Assembly (NCBI GenBank): GCA_022396035.1
Contig: JAIOXO010000017.1
Span: 1-35,634 of the forward strand
Origin: Actinomycetes bacterium
GTDB taxonomy: Bacteria; Actinomycetota; Humimicrobiia; Humimicrobiales; Humimicrobiaceae
Length of the DNA: 35,634 bases
Direction of reading: 5' to 3'
Within the stretch, counting starts at the first letter, position 1. Every line of letters starts with the position of its first letter. Both the position numbers and the translations under genes were made by a program. Below, piece by piece: positions 7,764 through 17,145 of this stretch. A model generated the notes under the pieces. That model saw nothing but the letters and a program-made list of their open reading frames with translations. It made no database searches and had not been told where the DNA came from.

Positions 7764-8786
7764 ATGAAAGAAATAAACCTAACCAAACTCAGCCATCAGT
7801 ACTACCAACAGGGAAAAAGGCTGGTAGTACCCCTTCTGGGTTTTCCGGGAGTAGAACTGACCGGCAGCAATATAAAGCTGGCACAGCAGAACTTCGGGGA
7901 GCACTACAGAGCCATAAAAAAACTGGTTGACCGGTTTGAACCGGACTTGATATTTCCGCTTATGGACCTCTCCGTAGAAGCCAATGCCCTGGGCCGCTAC
8001 ACCCTGTTTCCCCAGGAAGATTCAGCCACCGTCCCCAAAAGAGAATTTGACCTGGAACAGATAGAAAAGCTTAAAAGTATAAACATCTCCTTTGACAGCA
8101 GGGTTCTGAGCTACGTAGAAACCATGAAACTTATGAGTGTGGGTCTTCCCTCCCAGGTTATAAGAGGGGCCTATATCACCGGACCCTACTCCACTGCCGC
8201 CCTTATCATGGGAGCTGACGATGCAGCCATGACCTCAGTCACCGAACCGGATAAACTGCATACCCTCTGTGACTTTGTAACCGAAAAAATAAGGGAGTAT
8301 GTAAGCCTGCTGCTGTCGGCAGGAGCAGAAGCCATATGTGTACTGGAGCCCACTGCAGTAATGCTGGGACCCAAACAGTTTGAAGAATTTTCTGCCCATT
8401 ATGTTAAACATATTATAGACAGCATCCACTACAGCCAGGCCAGCACCATTTACCATACCTGCGGCAACACCATGCATCTTATAGAAAAAATGGTACAGTC
8501 AGGCATTGATGCTATCAGTCTGGATTCTGAAGATATGGGTGTAGACTTAAAAAAGGTAGCAGAGATGATATCCCCTGAGGTAGTAGTTATGGGAAATATA
8601 AACCCCTCTACCATCATGCTTAGAAATACCCCGCAGCAAATCAAACAGAAGGTTAACCATCTTCTACAACAGATGGAAGAATTTCCCAACTACATCCTTA
8701 GTACCGGCTGCGATCTTCCCCAGGAAACTCCTCCCCAAAACATTGATGCCTTCATGCAGGCAGGAAGGCAGTGGAGGCCCACTTAG
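7764..8786 (+). CDS. Uroporphyrinogen decarboxylase-family methyltransferase, MtaA/CmuA-like
   Basis: A 340-residue TIM-barrel protein of the UroD family. It carries the zinc site of the methylcobamide:coenzyme M (MtaA/MtbA) branch: H231 and C233 in YHTCGN and C316 in STGCDLP. True HemE proteins lack this thiol-zinc site. Other family landmarks are GAYITGPYSTAA (substrate loop) and VVVMGNINP. The branch moves methyl groups between a corrinoid protein and a thiol or other acceptor, as in methanol, methylamine or O-demethylation systems. No corrinoid protein or other methyltransferase lies nearby, so the substrate is unknown. A TATAAT at 7729-7734 and AAAGGCG before the ATG give a plausible own promoter and ribosome site. 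The stop shares four bases with the convergent zinc-ribbon gene. Confidence 0.82.
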   Translation: MKEINLTKLSHQYYQQGKRLVVPLLGFPGVELTGSNIKLAQQNFGEHYRAIKKLVDRFEPDLIFPLMDLSVEANALGRYTLFPQEDSATVPKREFDLEQIEKLKSINISFDSRVLSYVETMKLMSVGLPSQVIRGAYITGPYSTAALIMGADDAAMTSVTEPDKLHTLCDFVTEKIREYVSLLLSAGAEAICVLEPTAVMLGPKQFEEFSAHYVKHIIDSIHYSQASTIYHTCGNTMHLIEKMVQSGIDAISLDSEDMGVDLKKVAEMISPEVVVMGNINPSTIMLRNTPQQIKQKVNHLLQQMEEFPNYILSTGCDLPQETPPQNIDAFMQAGRQWRPT

Positions 8787-8932
8787 AAATGGTTGGTTTT
8801 GGTGGAGCATTCCGGGCATATCCATATTACCTTGCCTCCACCCACGGTATTTGATATTACCCCATTTTTTTCCCTTTTATCTTCATCGGTACAATCAAAT
8901 ACCTTACCGCAAATATCACATTTTACTTCCAC
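8783..8932 (-). CDS. Small zinc-ribbon protein (49 residues, GTG start)
   Basis: The reverse strand encodes 49 residues from a GTG at 8932. A CDIC motif (C5, C8), C14, and CPEC (C39, C42) form an evident zinc ribbon: VKCDICGKVFDC near the N-terminus and VIWICPECSTKTNHF at the C-terminus. An AAAAAGGTG ribosome site sits eight bases upstream; a second in-frame GTG at 8941 is a less likely start because it overlaps that site. Zinc ribbons of this size occur as nucleic-acid or protein-binding modules; no function can be given. The TAA stop overlaps the TAG of the convergent methyltransferase gene. The ORF is easily missed because of its length and GTG start. Confidence 0.72.
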   Translation of the reverse strand: MEVKCDICGKVFDCTDEDKREKNGVISNTVGGGKVIWICPECSTKTNHF

Positions 8933-8989
8933 AGTTATCACCTTTTTAGTTTTTTTCCAACCTCAAACACCCAAAAATTAACCAATGTT

Positions 8990-10066
8990 CTAGCTGTTTA
9001 TAATATACTCTGCCACCATATCCCCGATCTGGGTTGTAGAGAACCCCATCCTGCCGGCAGCCAGGCTGTTTATCCGGGTACAGACCTCGGCTACCGCCTC
9101 TCCAATGGAATCAGCCGCCTGCACCTCTCCCAGGTATTTAAGCATCATCCTGGCCGCCTCAATAGCTGCCAGAGGGTTTATTACATCTTTTCCGGTATAC
9201 TTGGGAGCAGAACCGCCAATGGGCTCAAACATGGAGGTGCCCTCAGGATTTATATTGCCCCCGGCAGCAATACCCATACCGCCCTGTATCATGGCTCCAA
9301 GATCGGTAAATATGTCTCCAAACATATTGGGAATAACTATTACATCATACCATTCCGGGTTCTTGACCGCCCACATACAGGCGGCATCTATGTGATTGTA
9401 ATCAGTTTCAACCTCAGGATAGCTGGATTTCATATCCATAAAAGCCCGGTACCACAGATCAGCCACATAGGTAAGCACATTGGTCTTGTGCACCAGGGTA
9501 AGCTTGCCCGGCTTTCCTTCCTTTTTACGGTCCATGGCCATCTCAAAGGAATATTTCAAGCATCGGTCTACCATCTGCCGGTCATATACCATAATCTGGG
9601 TCGCCACCTCATAGGGAGTATCCTTACGGGTTATCCCCCCGTGGCCGGTATACAGTCCCCCGGTATTTTCCCTGATTACCAAAAAATCAATGTCCTCGGG
9701 TCCCTTGTCCTTCAGGGGACAATCTATGCCCGGATAGAGCTTGACTGGCCTCAAATTTATATACTGGTCCAGCTCAAACCTCAGCCTTAACAGTATCCCT
9801 TTCTCCAGTATCCCCGGGGCTACTTCCGGATGCCCTATGGCTCCCAGCAGTACGGCCCTGTATTGCTTAAGTTCCTGGATATCTTCATCTTCCAGGGTTT
9901 TCCCCGTAGAGAGGAACCGGTCTCCCCCAAAATCATAGCTGGTAAAGGTAAAATCCAGGCCATGCCTGCTGCCGGCAGCTTCCAAAACTTTTTTGGCCTC
10001 CCTTACTACTTCCGGGCCGGTGCCGTCCCCGGGTATAACGGCAATATGGTGCTGATTTGAACTCAT
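8990..10066 (-). CDS. leuB: 3-isopropylmalate dehydrogenase-type enzyme
   Basis: A 358-residue decarboxylating dehydrogenase. HIAVIPGDGTGPEVV is the N-terminal signature; LLRLRFELDQYINLRPVKL holds the substrate-binding arginines; VHKTNVL the catalytic lysine region; and IVIPNMFGDIFTDLGAMIQG the metal-binding aspartates. FEPIGGSAPKYTGK is the NAD-binding loop. Isopropylmalate dehydrogenase (leucine synthesis) is the best reading, but tartrate and isocitrate dehydrogenases share this fold, and no other leu gene is nearby. The start chosen is ATG 10066, which has GGAG six bases upstream; a longer frame begins at 10108 but lacks a ribosome site. The gene is divergent from glucose-6-phosphate isomerase. 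Confidence 0.85.
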   Translation of the reverse strand: MSSNQHHIAVIPGDGTGPEVVREAKKVLEAAGSRHGLDFTFTSYDFGGDRFLSTGKTLEDEDIQELKQYRAVLLGAIGHPEVAPGILEKGILLRLRFELDQYINLRPVKLYPGIDCPLKDKGPEDIDFLVIRENTGGLYTGHGGITRKDTPYEVATQIMVYDRQMVDRCLKYSFEMAMDRKKEGKPGKLTLVHKTNVLTYVADLWYRAFMDMKSSYPEVETDYNHIDAACMWAVKNPEWYDVIVIPNMFGDIFTDLGAMIQGGMGIAAGGNINPEGTSMFEPIGGSAPKYTGKDVINPLAAIEAARMMLKYLGEVQAADSIGEAVAEVCTRINSLAAGRMGFSTTQIGDMVAEYIINS

Positions 10067-10211
10067 AACTTTCTCCATCCTGAAATTATTTAGATAATAT
10101 GTAACCATTATATAGAAATATTTCAGTTTTTTAATAGCATATCCAAAATTAAGTTTGGTACTAATTTCAATCCATTTTAGTATAATAAATTAAAAAAACA
10201 GAAAGGCGGTT

Positions 10212-11852
10212 ATGCTTAAGAATTTAAACCCTACCCATACTGAAGCCTGGGAAAAATTAAAGCAGCACTACAACCAGATAAAAAATACCCACATGATGGA
10301 TATGTTTGATGAAAACCCCCAACGGTTCAATGAATTTTCACTGCAGTTTGAACATATACTGCTGGATTATTCCAAGAACAGGATAAACCGGCAAACCATA
10401 GAACTTCTTATCGGGCTGGCCCAGGAGATGGGCCTGCCCGAAGCTATTAATTCCATGTTTGAAGGCCAGAAGATAAATGTAACCGAGAACCGGCCAGTAC
10501 TGCATATAGCCCTTAGAAACCGGAGCAACCACCCCGTCATGGTAGAAGGCAAAAACGTCATGGATGCAGTAAACCGGGAACTGGAAAAGATCGAAGATTT
10601 CTCCCACCAGATCATATCCGGACATTGGAAAGGCTACACTGGTAAAAGCATAACCGATATAGTAAATATAGGCATAGGCGGTTCAGACCTGGGTCCGGCC
10701 ATGGTAACCAAAGCCCTTACCCCCTACCATAAGGGCATACGAGCCCATTTTGTTTCCAATGTAGACGGCACCCATATATCTGAAACTCTGAAGAAACTTA
10801 ATCCGGAAACTACCCTGTTCATGGTCTCCTCCAAGAGCTTTACCACCCAGGAGACCATGACCAATGCCCGCACCGCCAGAGACTGGTTTACCAACCGGTC
10901 TGGTTCTGATGAGGATATCAGCAAACATTGTGTAGCCATTACCACCAACCGGGGCAAGGCTGCCGATTTTGGCATAAACAATATGTTTACCTTCTGGGAC
11001 TGGGTGGGCGGCAGGTATTCCCTGTGGTCCTCCATCGGTCTGTCGGTGGCCTGCAGTATAGGGTATAAGGATTTTATCCGCCTTCTTGAGGGAGCCCACG
11101 CCATGGACAACCATTTCCACCAGGCTCCACTAAATAAAAATATGCCGGTTATACTGGCGCTTCTGGGCATATGGTACAACAATTTCTTTAAAGCCCAGAG
11201 CCAGGCAATACTTCCCTATGACCAGTATCTGTCCAGATTACCGGCCTACCTGCAGCAGCTGGATATGGAAAGTAACGGAAAATCCATGGGCAGGGCCGGT
11301 AAAAAGGTAGATTACAGCACAGGGCCAATTATATGGGGAGAGCCTGGCACCAATGGCCAGCATGCCTTCTACCAGCTTATACATCAGGGAACCAAACTTA
11401 TCCCCTGCGATTTCCTGGCAGCCATAGAAAGCCATAACCCTACCGGTGACCATCACCAGAAGCTGCTATCCAACTTTCTGGCCCAAACCGAAGCCCTGAT
11501 GAGGGGCAAGAGCAAAGCCCAGGTAGAAAAAGAGTTAAGCAGCGAGGTAAAAGATGAGGCTGAAACTGGCCGGATTGCCCCCTTTAAGGTATTTGAAGGC
11601 AATCGGCCCACCAATTCCATACTGTATAAAAAGCTGACCCCCTACACCCTGGGCAGCCTAATAGCTATATATGAGCACAAGGTGTTGGTGCAGGGGGTTA
11701 TATGGAACATATACAGCTTTGACCAGTGGGGAGTAGAACTGGGTAAACAGCTGGCCAGCAGCATCCTTCCCCAGCTGAAGGACAGCCAGCCGGTTAAAAA
11801 CCACGACAGCTCTACCAATTCACTAATAAACTATTACCTGGAGAACCGTTGA
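10212..11852 (+). CDS. pgi: Glucose-6-phosphate isomerase
   Basis: A 546-residue enzyme of the long (E. coli-like) form, interconverting glucose 6-phosphate and fructose 6-phosphate in the cytoplasm. Visible motifs: GIGGSDLGP (154-162) and [10 protein letters not shown] (206-215) for phosphate binding; [14 protein letters not shown] with R268; the catalytic glutamate in DMESNGKS (E353); [12 protein letters not shown] with H384; and [13 protein letters not shown] with the C-terminal catalytic lysine. All expected catalytic residues are present. AAAGGCGG precedes the ATG, and TATAAT at 10181-10186 is a likely -10 box without a clear -35. A small membrane protein follows 51 bases later and is probably co-transcribed. 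Confidence 0.96.
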   Translation: MLKNLNPTHTEAWEKLKQHYNQIKNTHMMDMFDENPQRFNEFSLQFEHILLDYSKNRINRQTIELLIGLAQEMGLPEAINSMFEGQKINVTENRPVLHIALRNRSNHPVMVEGKNVMDAVNRELEKIEDFSHQIISGHWKGYTGKSITDIVNIGIGGSDLGPAMVTKALTPYHKGIRAHFVSNVDGTHISETLKKLNPETTLFMVSSKSFTTQETMTNARTARDWFTNRSGSDEDISKHCVAITTNRGKAADFGINNMFTFWDWVGGRYSLWSSIGLSVACSIGYKDFIRLLEGAHAMDNHFHQAPLNKNMPVILALLGIWYNNFFKAQSQAILPYDQYLSRLPAYLQQLDMESNGKSMGRAGKKVDYSTGPIIWGEPGTNGQHAFYQLIHQGTKLIPCDFLAAIESHNPTGDHHQKLLSNFLAQTEALMRGKSKAQVEKELSSEVKDEAETGRIAPFKVFEGNRPTNSILYKKLTPYTLGSLIAIYEHKVLVQGVIWNIYSFDQWGVELGKQLASSILPQLKDSQPVKNHDSSTNSLINYYLENR

Positions 11853-11903
11853 TTAATGATGAAAACCAATATAATCTGTTTTTAAATAAGGAAAGGGGCT
11901 AAT

Positions 11904-12284
11904 ATGGCAAAAAGGGTATTTACCATAACCTATATGCTGGTTACGGGTATACTTATGATCATCATGTGGGGTTTCTTTTTAGCCACCGGACAGGTGCCTG
12001 AACTTCAAACCATACCTATCCAGATTTCCCTTCACCTGGCAGCAGAGTTCTCCACTTCACTATTGCTAATTATTGCCAGCCTGGGACTTCTAAGATACCG
12101 TAGATGGGCTCCGGCCCTGGCCAAGATTTCCCTGGGCATGCTACTTTACACCCTGATAGTCAGCCCCGGGTACTATGCCCAGCTGGCACAATTTGCCCTG
12201 GTGGCTATGTTTGGAGTCCTGTTCCTGCTGGCAGTGGTATCTATAGTATTTCTGTTTAGCCCAGAAATTTTTCTAAAAAATTAA
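11904..12284 (+). CDS. Small four-helix membrane protein of unknown function
   Basis: A 126-residue protein with four hydrophobic segments at about 8-27, 41-63, 70-88 and 95-121. The charged LLRYRRW loop between helices two and three suggests that this loop faces the cytoplasm. I do not recognise a family. A good ribosome site (GGAAAGGGGC) precedes the ATG. It follows pgi closely, which suggests co-transcription but not a shared job. Its stop codon lies in the sequence TTAA, which also holds the stop codon of the convergent xth gene. Confidence 0.65.
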   Translation: MAKRVFTITYMLVTGILMIIMWGFFLATGQVPELQTIPIQISLHLAAEFSTSLLLIIASLGLLRYRRWAPALAKISLGMLLYTLIVSPGYYAQLAQFALVAMFGVLFLLAVVSIVFLFSPEIFLKN

Positions 12285-13057
12285 ATATTCATCTTCAGCA
12301 CTACCGGGCAGTGGTCGGAGCCGGTAACCTGGGGCAGGATATAGGAATCTTTAAGTCTGGGTTGAAGGTTTTTGCTGGCAAAAAAGTAATCCAGCCGCCA
12401 TCCCACATTTCTCTCCCTGGCCCTGGTCTTGTAATCCCACCAGGTATAGTGGCCGCCCCCAGAACAATACAGCCGGAAGGTATCCACAAATCCACTATCC
12501 AGCAGCCGGTCAATCCACTCTCTTTCCTGGGGCAAAAAACCGGTATTATTCTTATTCTGTTTGGGCCTGGCCAGATCAACAGCCTGGTGCGCAGTATTTA
12601 TATCCCCGGTAACAATCAGACCTTTACGTTTACCCGGACCCTGCTTTAAATAATCCAGAAAACAGTAATAGAAGTCCATCTTGTAATCCAGGCGCACCTT
12701 ATCTCTTCCCCCGTTGGGCATATAGGTGTTAAATAGGATAAAAGAACCAAAATCCAGCCACAGCACCCTGCCCTCATCATCAAAACGCTGGATACCAAAA
12801 CCATAGCCCACCGATTCAGGTTTAATCCTGGAATATACCGCCACCCCGCTGTAGCCGGGCCTCTGGCCCGGAAAGAAATAACCCTGGTACCCTTCCAGGT
12901 TTAAAAGCTGGGAAGGAAGCTGATGGGGCCGGGCCTTTATCTCCTGCAGGCATATAATGTCAAACTGGTACTGGCGTACAACATCCATAAAGCCTTTTCT
13001 GTAAATAGCCCTCAGGCCATTTACATTCCAGGAGGCAATACTTATGTGCCCGGACAT
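12281..13057 (-). CDS. xth: Exodeoxyribonuclease III / AP endonuclease
   Basis: A 258-residue enzyme of the ExoIII (Xth/ExoA) family, which cuts DNA at abasic sites and trims 3' ends in base-excision repair. Motifs in order: SIASWNVNGLRA (Asn metal ligand), FDIICLQEIKA (catalytic Glu), SGVAVYSRIKP, NTYMPNGG (Tyr), GDINTAHQAVDLARPK (Asp/Asn catalytic pair), WRLDYFFAS, and GSDHCPVVL (terminal Asp-His). All catalytic residues are present and the length is normal. The ATG overlaps the TAA of pheT by one base (TAATG), so translation is probably coupled and the gene belongs to the translation operon upstream. Its 3' end shares its stop tetramer with the convergent membrane protein gene. Confidence 0.94.
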   Translation of the reverse strand: MSGHISIASWNVNGLRAIYRKGFMDVVRQYQFDIICLQEIKARPHQLPSQLLNLEGYQGYFFPGQRPGYSGVAVYSRIKPESVGYGFGIQRFDDEGRVLWLDFGSFILFNTYMPNGGRDKVRLDYKMDFYYCFLDYLKQGPGKRKGLIVTGDINTAHQAVDLARPKQNKNNTGFLPQEREWIDRLLDSGFVDTFRLYCSGGGHYTWWDYKTRARERNVGWRLDYFFASKNLQPRLKDSYILPQVTGSDHCPVVLKMNI

Positions 13058-15453
13058 TACTGCCTAAGGGTAGCATTAAACTTTTTGCCCAGACTGGACA
13101 GTATCCTCTCTACCTCAATCTCTACTTCCCTATCCTGAAGGGTCCGGTCCTGCCTCCTGAAGGTAAGAGAATAAGCCATGCTTTTTTTACCCGGTTCAAT
13201 CTGCTGGCCCTGATAGAGGTCGAACAGCCTTACCTGCTGCAGTATATCGGATCCGCTTTCCCGGATAGCCTGTTCTATATCCCGGTGGGAAACCTCCTGA
13301 TCCACCACAATAGCTATGTCCATATCCATGGCCGGATACAGGCCAATAGAGCTGTATTGACTGCTGTCTTTAATGCCGGCTATAAACTGGTCCAGATTAA
13401 TTTCCATATAATATACCGGCTGATCTATGTCCAGCTCGGCCAGCAGGCTGGGGTGTATCTGCCCCATAATGCCCATCTCCTGTTTGCCCACACTTACAGT
13501 TGCTCCCGCCACCGGATGGAAAAAGGCCGTCTCTTTGTGGCTAAGCTGAAGTCCGGATCCAGGGTAATACCTTTCTGCCAGATATTCAGCTATACCTTTT
13601 AAATCATAGAAGTCATAGGCTGCCTGTTCAATATTCCAGCCTTTCTTATGTTTCTGGCCGGTAAGAAGTATTCCCAGCATAACCGTTTCCCGGGGCAGTT
13701 TAGCTTCAACTTTTTTAAATACCCGGGAGGTTTCAAACAGAGCCATGTCCTGGATCCTGTATTTCAGGTTCTGGCTTACATTGTCCAGCATAGCCGGAAA
13801 CAGCGTAGGTCTCAGGTACTCAAAATCTTCATTTATGGGATTAATAATCTTTACCAGATCGCTTTCACCCGCCTGCACCCTGAACTGCTTCAGCTTCTTG
13901 CCGCTTATAAAAGAGTAATTTATAACCTGGTTCAGTCCCAGGTCAGCCAGGCAGCTGCGTATATCTCTTTCTGCTTTCTGCCCCGGGCTGTAGCCTTGCG
14001 GCCTCTGGGTTATCTGTGGAGGCCTTGATTTGAAATTATTAAAGCCGTAAATCCTGGCCACCTCTTCCACCAGGTCTATTTCTCTTTCCAGATCTTCATA
14101 ACGGAAAGATGGTATATTTACCTTTATGTCCTGCTTATCCTTCTGGCTGACCAGCCCCAGGCCGTTAAGTATGTCTAAAATCCTGTCCTGGCTAATTTCT
14201 TCTCCCAGTATCCTGGTAATTGTCTGCGGCCTTAAATTAATGATTCTTTCTCTCTGGCTGTGGCTGTAATTATCATAGATGCCGGTGGATTTTACCTGCC
14301 CGGAAATACCGGCCAGCAGCTGCTCAAACCGGTTTATGGCAAACAGGGTAAGCTGGGGATCTATCTTTTTTTCAAAACGATTGCTGGCCTCGGACCTTAA
14401 CCCCAGTTTTTTGGAGGTCCTCATTATATCCGGCCCGCTGAAATTGGCCGCTTCCAGCAGCACATTTTTGGTGCTGTCATTAATCTCGGTAGTCTTTCCG
14501 CCCATAATGCCGGCAATAGCCACCGGCCCCTTACTGTCAGCAATCACTATCATGCCTTCCTCAAGCTGGCGCTGGCTGTCATCAATGGTGCGTATCTTCT
14601 CCCCCTTACCGGCAGCCCTGACTATAATTTTGTCCGAAGACAGCAGATCCCGGTCAAAAGCATGCAGGGGCTGGCCTGTTTCCAGCATCACGTAATTGGT
14701 CAGGTCCACTATAAGGTCCACCGACCTTACGTCACAGAGTTTAAGACGGTTAACCAGCCACTGTGGAGACTGTATTTTGGGAATATCATAAAATATTTTG
14801 GCCGAATAACGGGGACACAGCTTATAATCTTTGATATCTATCTCAAGATCCTTATCCCCGGCCAGTCCCTCTTTCAGATCATAGGATGGTAATTTAAGCT
14901 CCAGCCCTTTAAGGGCAGCCACCTCCCTGGCTATGCCTATAATTGACAGGCAGTCAGGACGGTTGGGAGTAATTTCCAGCTCAAAAACTACATCATCTAA
15001 GCCCATGGCTTCAGCAAAACTACGGCCTAGTTTAAGCCCCTGGTCCAGTATCATTATACCCCCGGACTCCTCGGACAGTCCCAGTTCTGCTTCCGAGCAC
15101 ATCATGCCCTCAGAAACCTGGCCCCTTATCTTGGAACGCTTTAAGGTTATATCTCCAATCTTTGCCCCCGGAAGGGCCAGGGCCACCACATCACCGGTTT
15201 TAAAATTTTTGGCTCCACAAACAATATCGCGTATGCCCTGTCCGTCTTTTACCCTGCACAGGCTCAATTTGTCTGCATTGGGATGCGGCTGGTACTCGGT
15301 AATCTGTCCGATGATTATTTTATCAAACTTTTTCCCGGTATCCTCTACCTTCTTGACCTCGCTTCCGCTCATAGTAAGAAGTTCGGCAACCTCCCGGGCA
15401 TCCAGCTGGTCGGTATCTAAAAATTGTTTTAACCAGTTTAATGTAACTTTCAA
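13057..15453 (-). CDS. pheT: Phenylalanine--tRNA ligase beta subunit
   Basis: A 798-residue subunit of the (alpha-beta)2 synthetase that charges tRNA-Phe. Domains in order: N-terminal MKVTLNWLKQFLD; the EMAP/OB tRNA-binding domain (about 40-150, IIGQITEYQPHPNADKLSLC); the B3/B4 editing domain (about 210-390, including PLHAFDRD); the B5 domain (about 400-475); the core catalytic-like domain; and the C-terminal FDX-ACB anticodon-binding domain (about 705-798). The start codon is TTG at 15453, with AGGAAGGA about ten bases upstream; no in-frame ATG lies near. It follows pheS by 29 bases and is overlapped by one base with xth. Length is typical. Confidence 0.96.
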   Translation of the reverse strand: MKVTLNWLKQFLDTDQLDAREVAELLTMSGSEVKKVEDTGKKFDKIIIGQITEYQPHPNADKLSLCRVKDGQGIRDIVCGAKNFKTGDVVALALPGAKIGDITLKRSKIRGQVSEGMMCSEAELGLSEESGGIMILDQGLKLGRSFAEAMGLDDVVFELEITPNRPDCLSIIGIAREVAALKGLELKLPSYDLKEGLAGDKDLEIDIKDYKLCPRYSAKIFYDIPKIQSPQWLVNRLKLCDVRSVDLIVDLTNYVMLETGQPLHAFDRDLLSSDKIIVRAAGKGEKIRTIDDSQRQLEEGMIVIADSKGPVAIAGIMGGKTTEINDSTKNVLLEAANFSGPDIMRTSKKLGLRSEASNRFEKKIDPQLTLFAINRFEQLLAGISGQVKSTGIYDNYSHSQRERIINLRPQTITRILGEEISQDRILDILNGLGLVSQKDKQDIKVNIPSFRYEDLEREIDLVEEVARIYGFNNFKSRPPQITQRPQGYSPGQKAERDIRSCLADLGLNQVINYSFISGKKLKQFRVQAGESDLVKIINPINEDFEYLRPTLFPAMLDNVSQNLKYRIQDMALFETSRVFKKVEAKLPRETVMLGILLTGQKHKKGWNIEQAAYDFYDLKGIAEYLAERYYPGSGLQLSHKETAFFHPVAGATVSVGKQEMGIMGQIHPSLLAELDIDQPVYYMEINLDQFIAGIKDSSQYSSIGLYPAMDMDIAIVVDQEVSHRDIEQAIRESGSDILQQVRLFDLYQGQQIEPGKKSMAYSLTFRRQDRTLQDREVEIEVERILSSLGKKFNATLRQ

Positions 15454-15482
15454 TGTAAAAAATTCCTTCCTATCCAGTCAGG

Positions 15483-16523
15483 TTAGAATTGTTTTAAAAA
15501 CCTTAAGTCATTTTCAAAAAATGACCGTAAGTCATCAATTCCATACTTTAACATGCAAATTCTTTCTATCCCCATACCAAAAGCAAAACCGCTTACCTCT
15601 TCGGGGTCATAGCGTACAAAATCATAAAGATTGGGGTCTACCATACCTGCTCCCAGTATCTCCAGCCATCCGGAGCCCGAACAGACCCGGCATCCGGCTC
15701 CCTCACATATCTTACAGGATACGTCCACCTCTGCGCTGGGTTCGGTAAAGGGGAAATAATGGGGCCTGAATCGCACCTTTCGGTCTCTGCCAAAAATCTT
15801 TCTGGCTACCGTTTCCAAAGTCCACTTCAGGTTTCCAAAGTTAATGCCTTTGTCTACCACCAGACCTTCTATCTGGGTAAACATGGGCGTATGGGATACA
15901 TCATAGTCCCGGCGGTAAACCTTACCCGGCACTATAATGTATATGGGGGGCTGATGCTTTTCCATATACCTTATCTGCACCGGTGAAGTATGGGTCCTCA
16001 GCAGAACATCCTCAGATACAAAGAAAGTATCATGCAGGGACCTGGCCGGGTGGTCCCGAGGGGTATTTAAGGCCTCAAAATTATAATAGTCGGTTTCTAC
16101 TTCCGGGCCCTGGGCTACCTCAAAACCCATAGTGGTAAAAATATCTTCAATCTCTTCGGTAACCTGGGTCAGTATATTCCTGCTTCCCTTTGCAGGTTTT
16201 CTGCCCGGCAGGCTGAGGTCAACAGATTCTGCCCTCAGCTTGTGATCAAACTCTATGCTGGACAGTTTCTTTTCCTTATCCGTTACCCGGGATTCTATCT
16301 TTTTTTTGTATATATTGGCATTTTTTCCTATTACCGGCTTAAGCTGGTTGCTGAGCTTGCCAATATTTTTTAAAACTGATACCACCTGGCTTTTTTTACC
16401 CAGATATTTTATCTTTACCTCTTCCAGGTCTTTTAAGCTGCGGGCATCACTCAGACTTTTCTCAAACTGCCGGTAATCTTCTTCCAGCTGGTCCAATATC
16501 TCTCTGGCTTCCTGGTTCTCCAT
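15483..16523 (-). CDS. pheS: Phenylalanine--tRNA ligase alpha subunit
   Basis: A 346-residue catalytic subunit of phenylalanyl-tRNA synthetase. An N-terminal coiled coil (about 1-95) comes first, for tRNA contact. The class II catalytic core then shows motif 1 (GFEVAQGPEVETDYYNFEAL), the LRTHTSPVQIR segment, motif 2 around GKVYRRDYDVSHTPMF, and motif 3 (FGMGIERICMLKYGI). A CKICEGAGCRVC cysteine cluster before the glycine-rich loop is shared by many bacterial PheS proteins. An AAGGA ribosome site lies eight bases before the ATG. The gene starts ten bases after rplT and precedes pheT, the standard order. Confidence 0.96.
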   Translation of the reverse strand: MENQEAREILDQLEEDYRQFEKSLSDARSLKDLEEVKIKYLGKKSQVVSVLKNIGKLSNQLKPVIGKNANIYKKKIESRVTDKEKKLSSIEFDHKLRAESVDLSLPGRKPAKGSRNILTQVTEEIEDIFTTMGFEVAQGPEVETDYYNFEALNTPRDHPARSLHDTFFVSEDVLLRTHTSPVQIRYMEKHQPPIYIIVPGKVYRRDYDVSHTPMFTQIEGLVVDKGINFGNLKWTLETVARKIFGRDRKVRFRPHYFPFTEPSAEVDVSCKICEGAGCRVCSGSGWLEILGAGMVDPNLYDFVRYDPEEVSGFAFGMGIERICMLKYGIDDLRSFFENDLRFLKQF

Positions 16524-16533
16524 AATAAAGTCC

Positions 16534-16893
16534 TTATGCAGTCACTTGCTTCTTGGCTACTTCCGCCAGCTCCTTGAAAGCACCGGGGTCATTGACCGCC
16601 ATCTCTGAAAGCATCTTACGGTTTATTTCCACATCAGCTTTCTTAAGGCCATTTATAAACTGATTATAAGACAGTCCATGAGACCTGGCCGCTGCATTAA
16701 TCCTGGTAATCCATAATCTCCTGAACAGCCTCTTTTTATTTTTTCGGTCCCTGTATGAAAAACTTAAGGCCTGGTATACCTTTTCCTTGGCCACTCTGTA
16801 CCTGTTGCCTGAAGTGCCGGTATAACCCTTGGCCTGTTTTAAAACTTTCTTATGTTTTTTATTCTTTACGCTTCCTCTTTTAATCCGCGCCAT
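16534..16893 (-). CDS. rplT: 50S ribosomal protein L20
   Basis: A 119-residue ribosomal protein of normal length. Landmarks are MARIKRGSVKNKKHKKVLK, GYTGTSGNRYRVAKE, the RLFRRLWITRINAAAR core and the C-terminal AFKELAEVAKK. L20 binds 23S rRNA early in 50S assembly. In several bacteria it also represses its own operon by binding an mRNA leader; the leader upstream of infC here could be such a target. The gene lies 16 bases after rpmI and ten before pheS. Confidence 0.97.
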   Translation of the reverse strand: MARIKRGSVKNKKHKKVLKQAKGYTGTSGNRYRVAKEKVYQALSFSYRDRKNKKRLFRRLWITRINAAARSHGLSYNQFINGLKKADVEINRKMLSEMAVNDPGAFKELAEVAKKQVTA

Positions 16894-16909
16894 TTTTAAT
16901 CACACCTTT

Positions 16910-17104
16910 CTATTTTCCCAACAATCTTCTTACCTTCTTTTCATCCGCTTTGGACACTACTACTCTCTGGCCCAGTCTTCTTTTCCTAGTGGAATCCTTG
17001 GGGGCCAGTTTATGGCTTTTATAAGCCTTTTCCCTTACAATCTTGCCGCTTCCGGTCACCTTAAATCTTTTTGCCGCTCCCTTATGTGTTTTCCGCTTTG
17101 GCAT
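16910..17104 (-). CDS. rpmI: 50S ribosomal protein L35
   Basis: A 64-residue basic ribosomal protein beginning [20 protein letters not shown], the family's invariant N-terminus, and containing [20 protein letters not shown]. Length is standard. A strong AAAGGAAG ribosome site precedes the ATG. It lies 41 bases after infC and 16 before rplT. Confidence 0.97.
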   Translation of the reverse strand: MPKRKTHKGAAKRFKVTGSGKIVREKAYKSHKLAPKDSTRKRRLGQRVVVSKADEKKVRRLLGK

Positions 17105-17145
17105 ATGTAAACACTTCCTTTCTAATTTCTAATACTGTTAATCTA

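Noticed and set aside
8990-10066. Member of a leucine operon
   Set aside because: No leuA, leuC, leuD or ilv gene lies in the window, so the pathway assignment rests only on the protein's own motifs.
14933-15748. Long plus-strand ORF of 271 codons opposite pheT and pheS
   Set aside because: It spans two well-identified genes on the other strand, shows low-complexity Ser/Pro-rich translation and no ribosome site; an antisense shadow.
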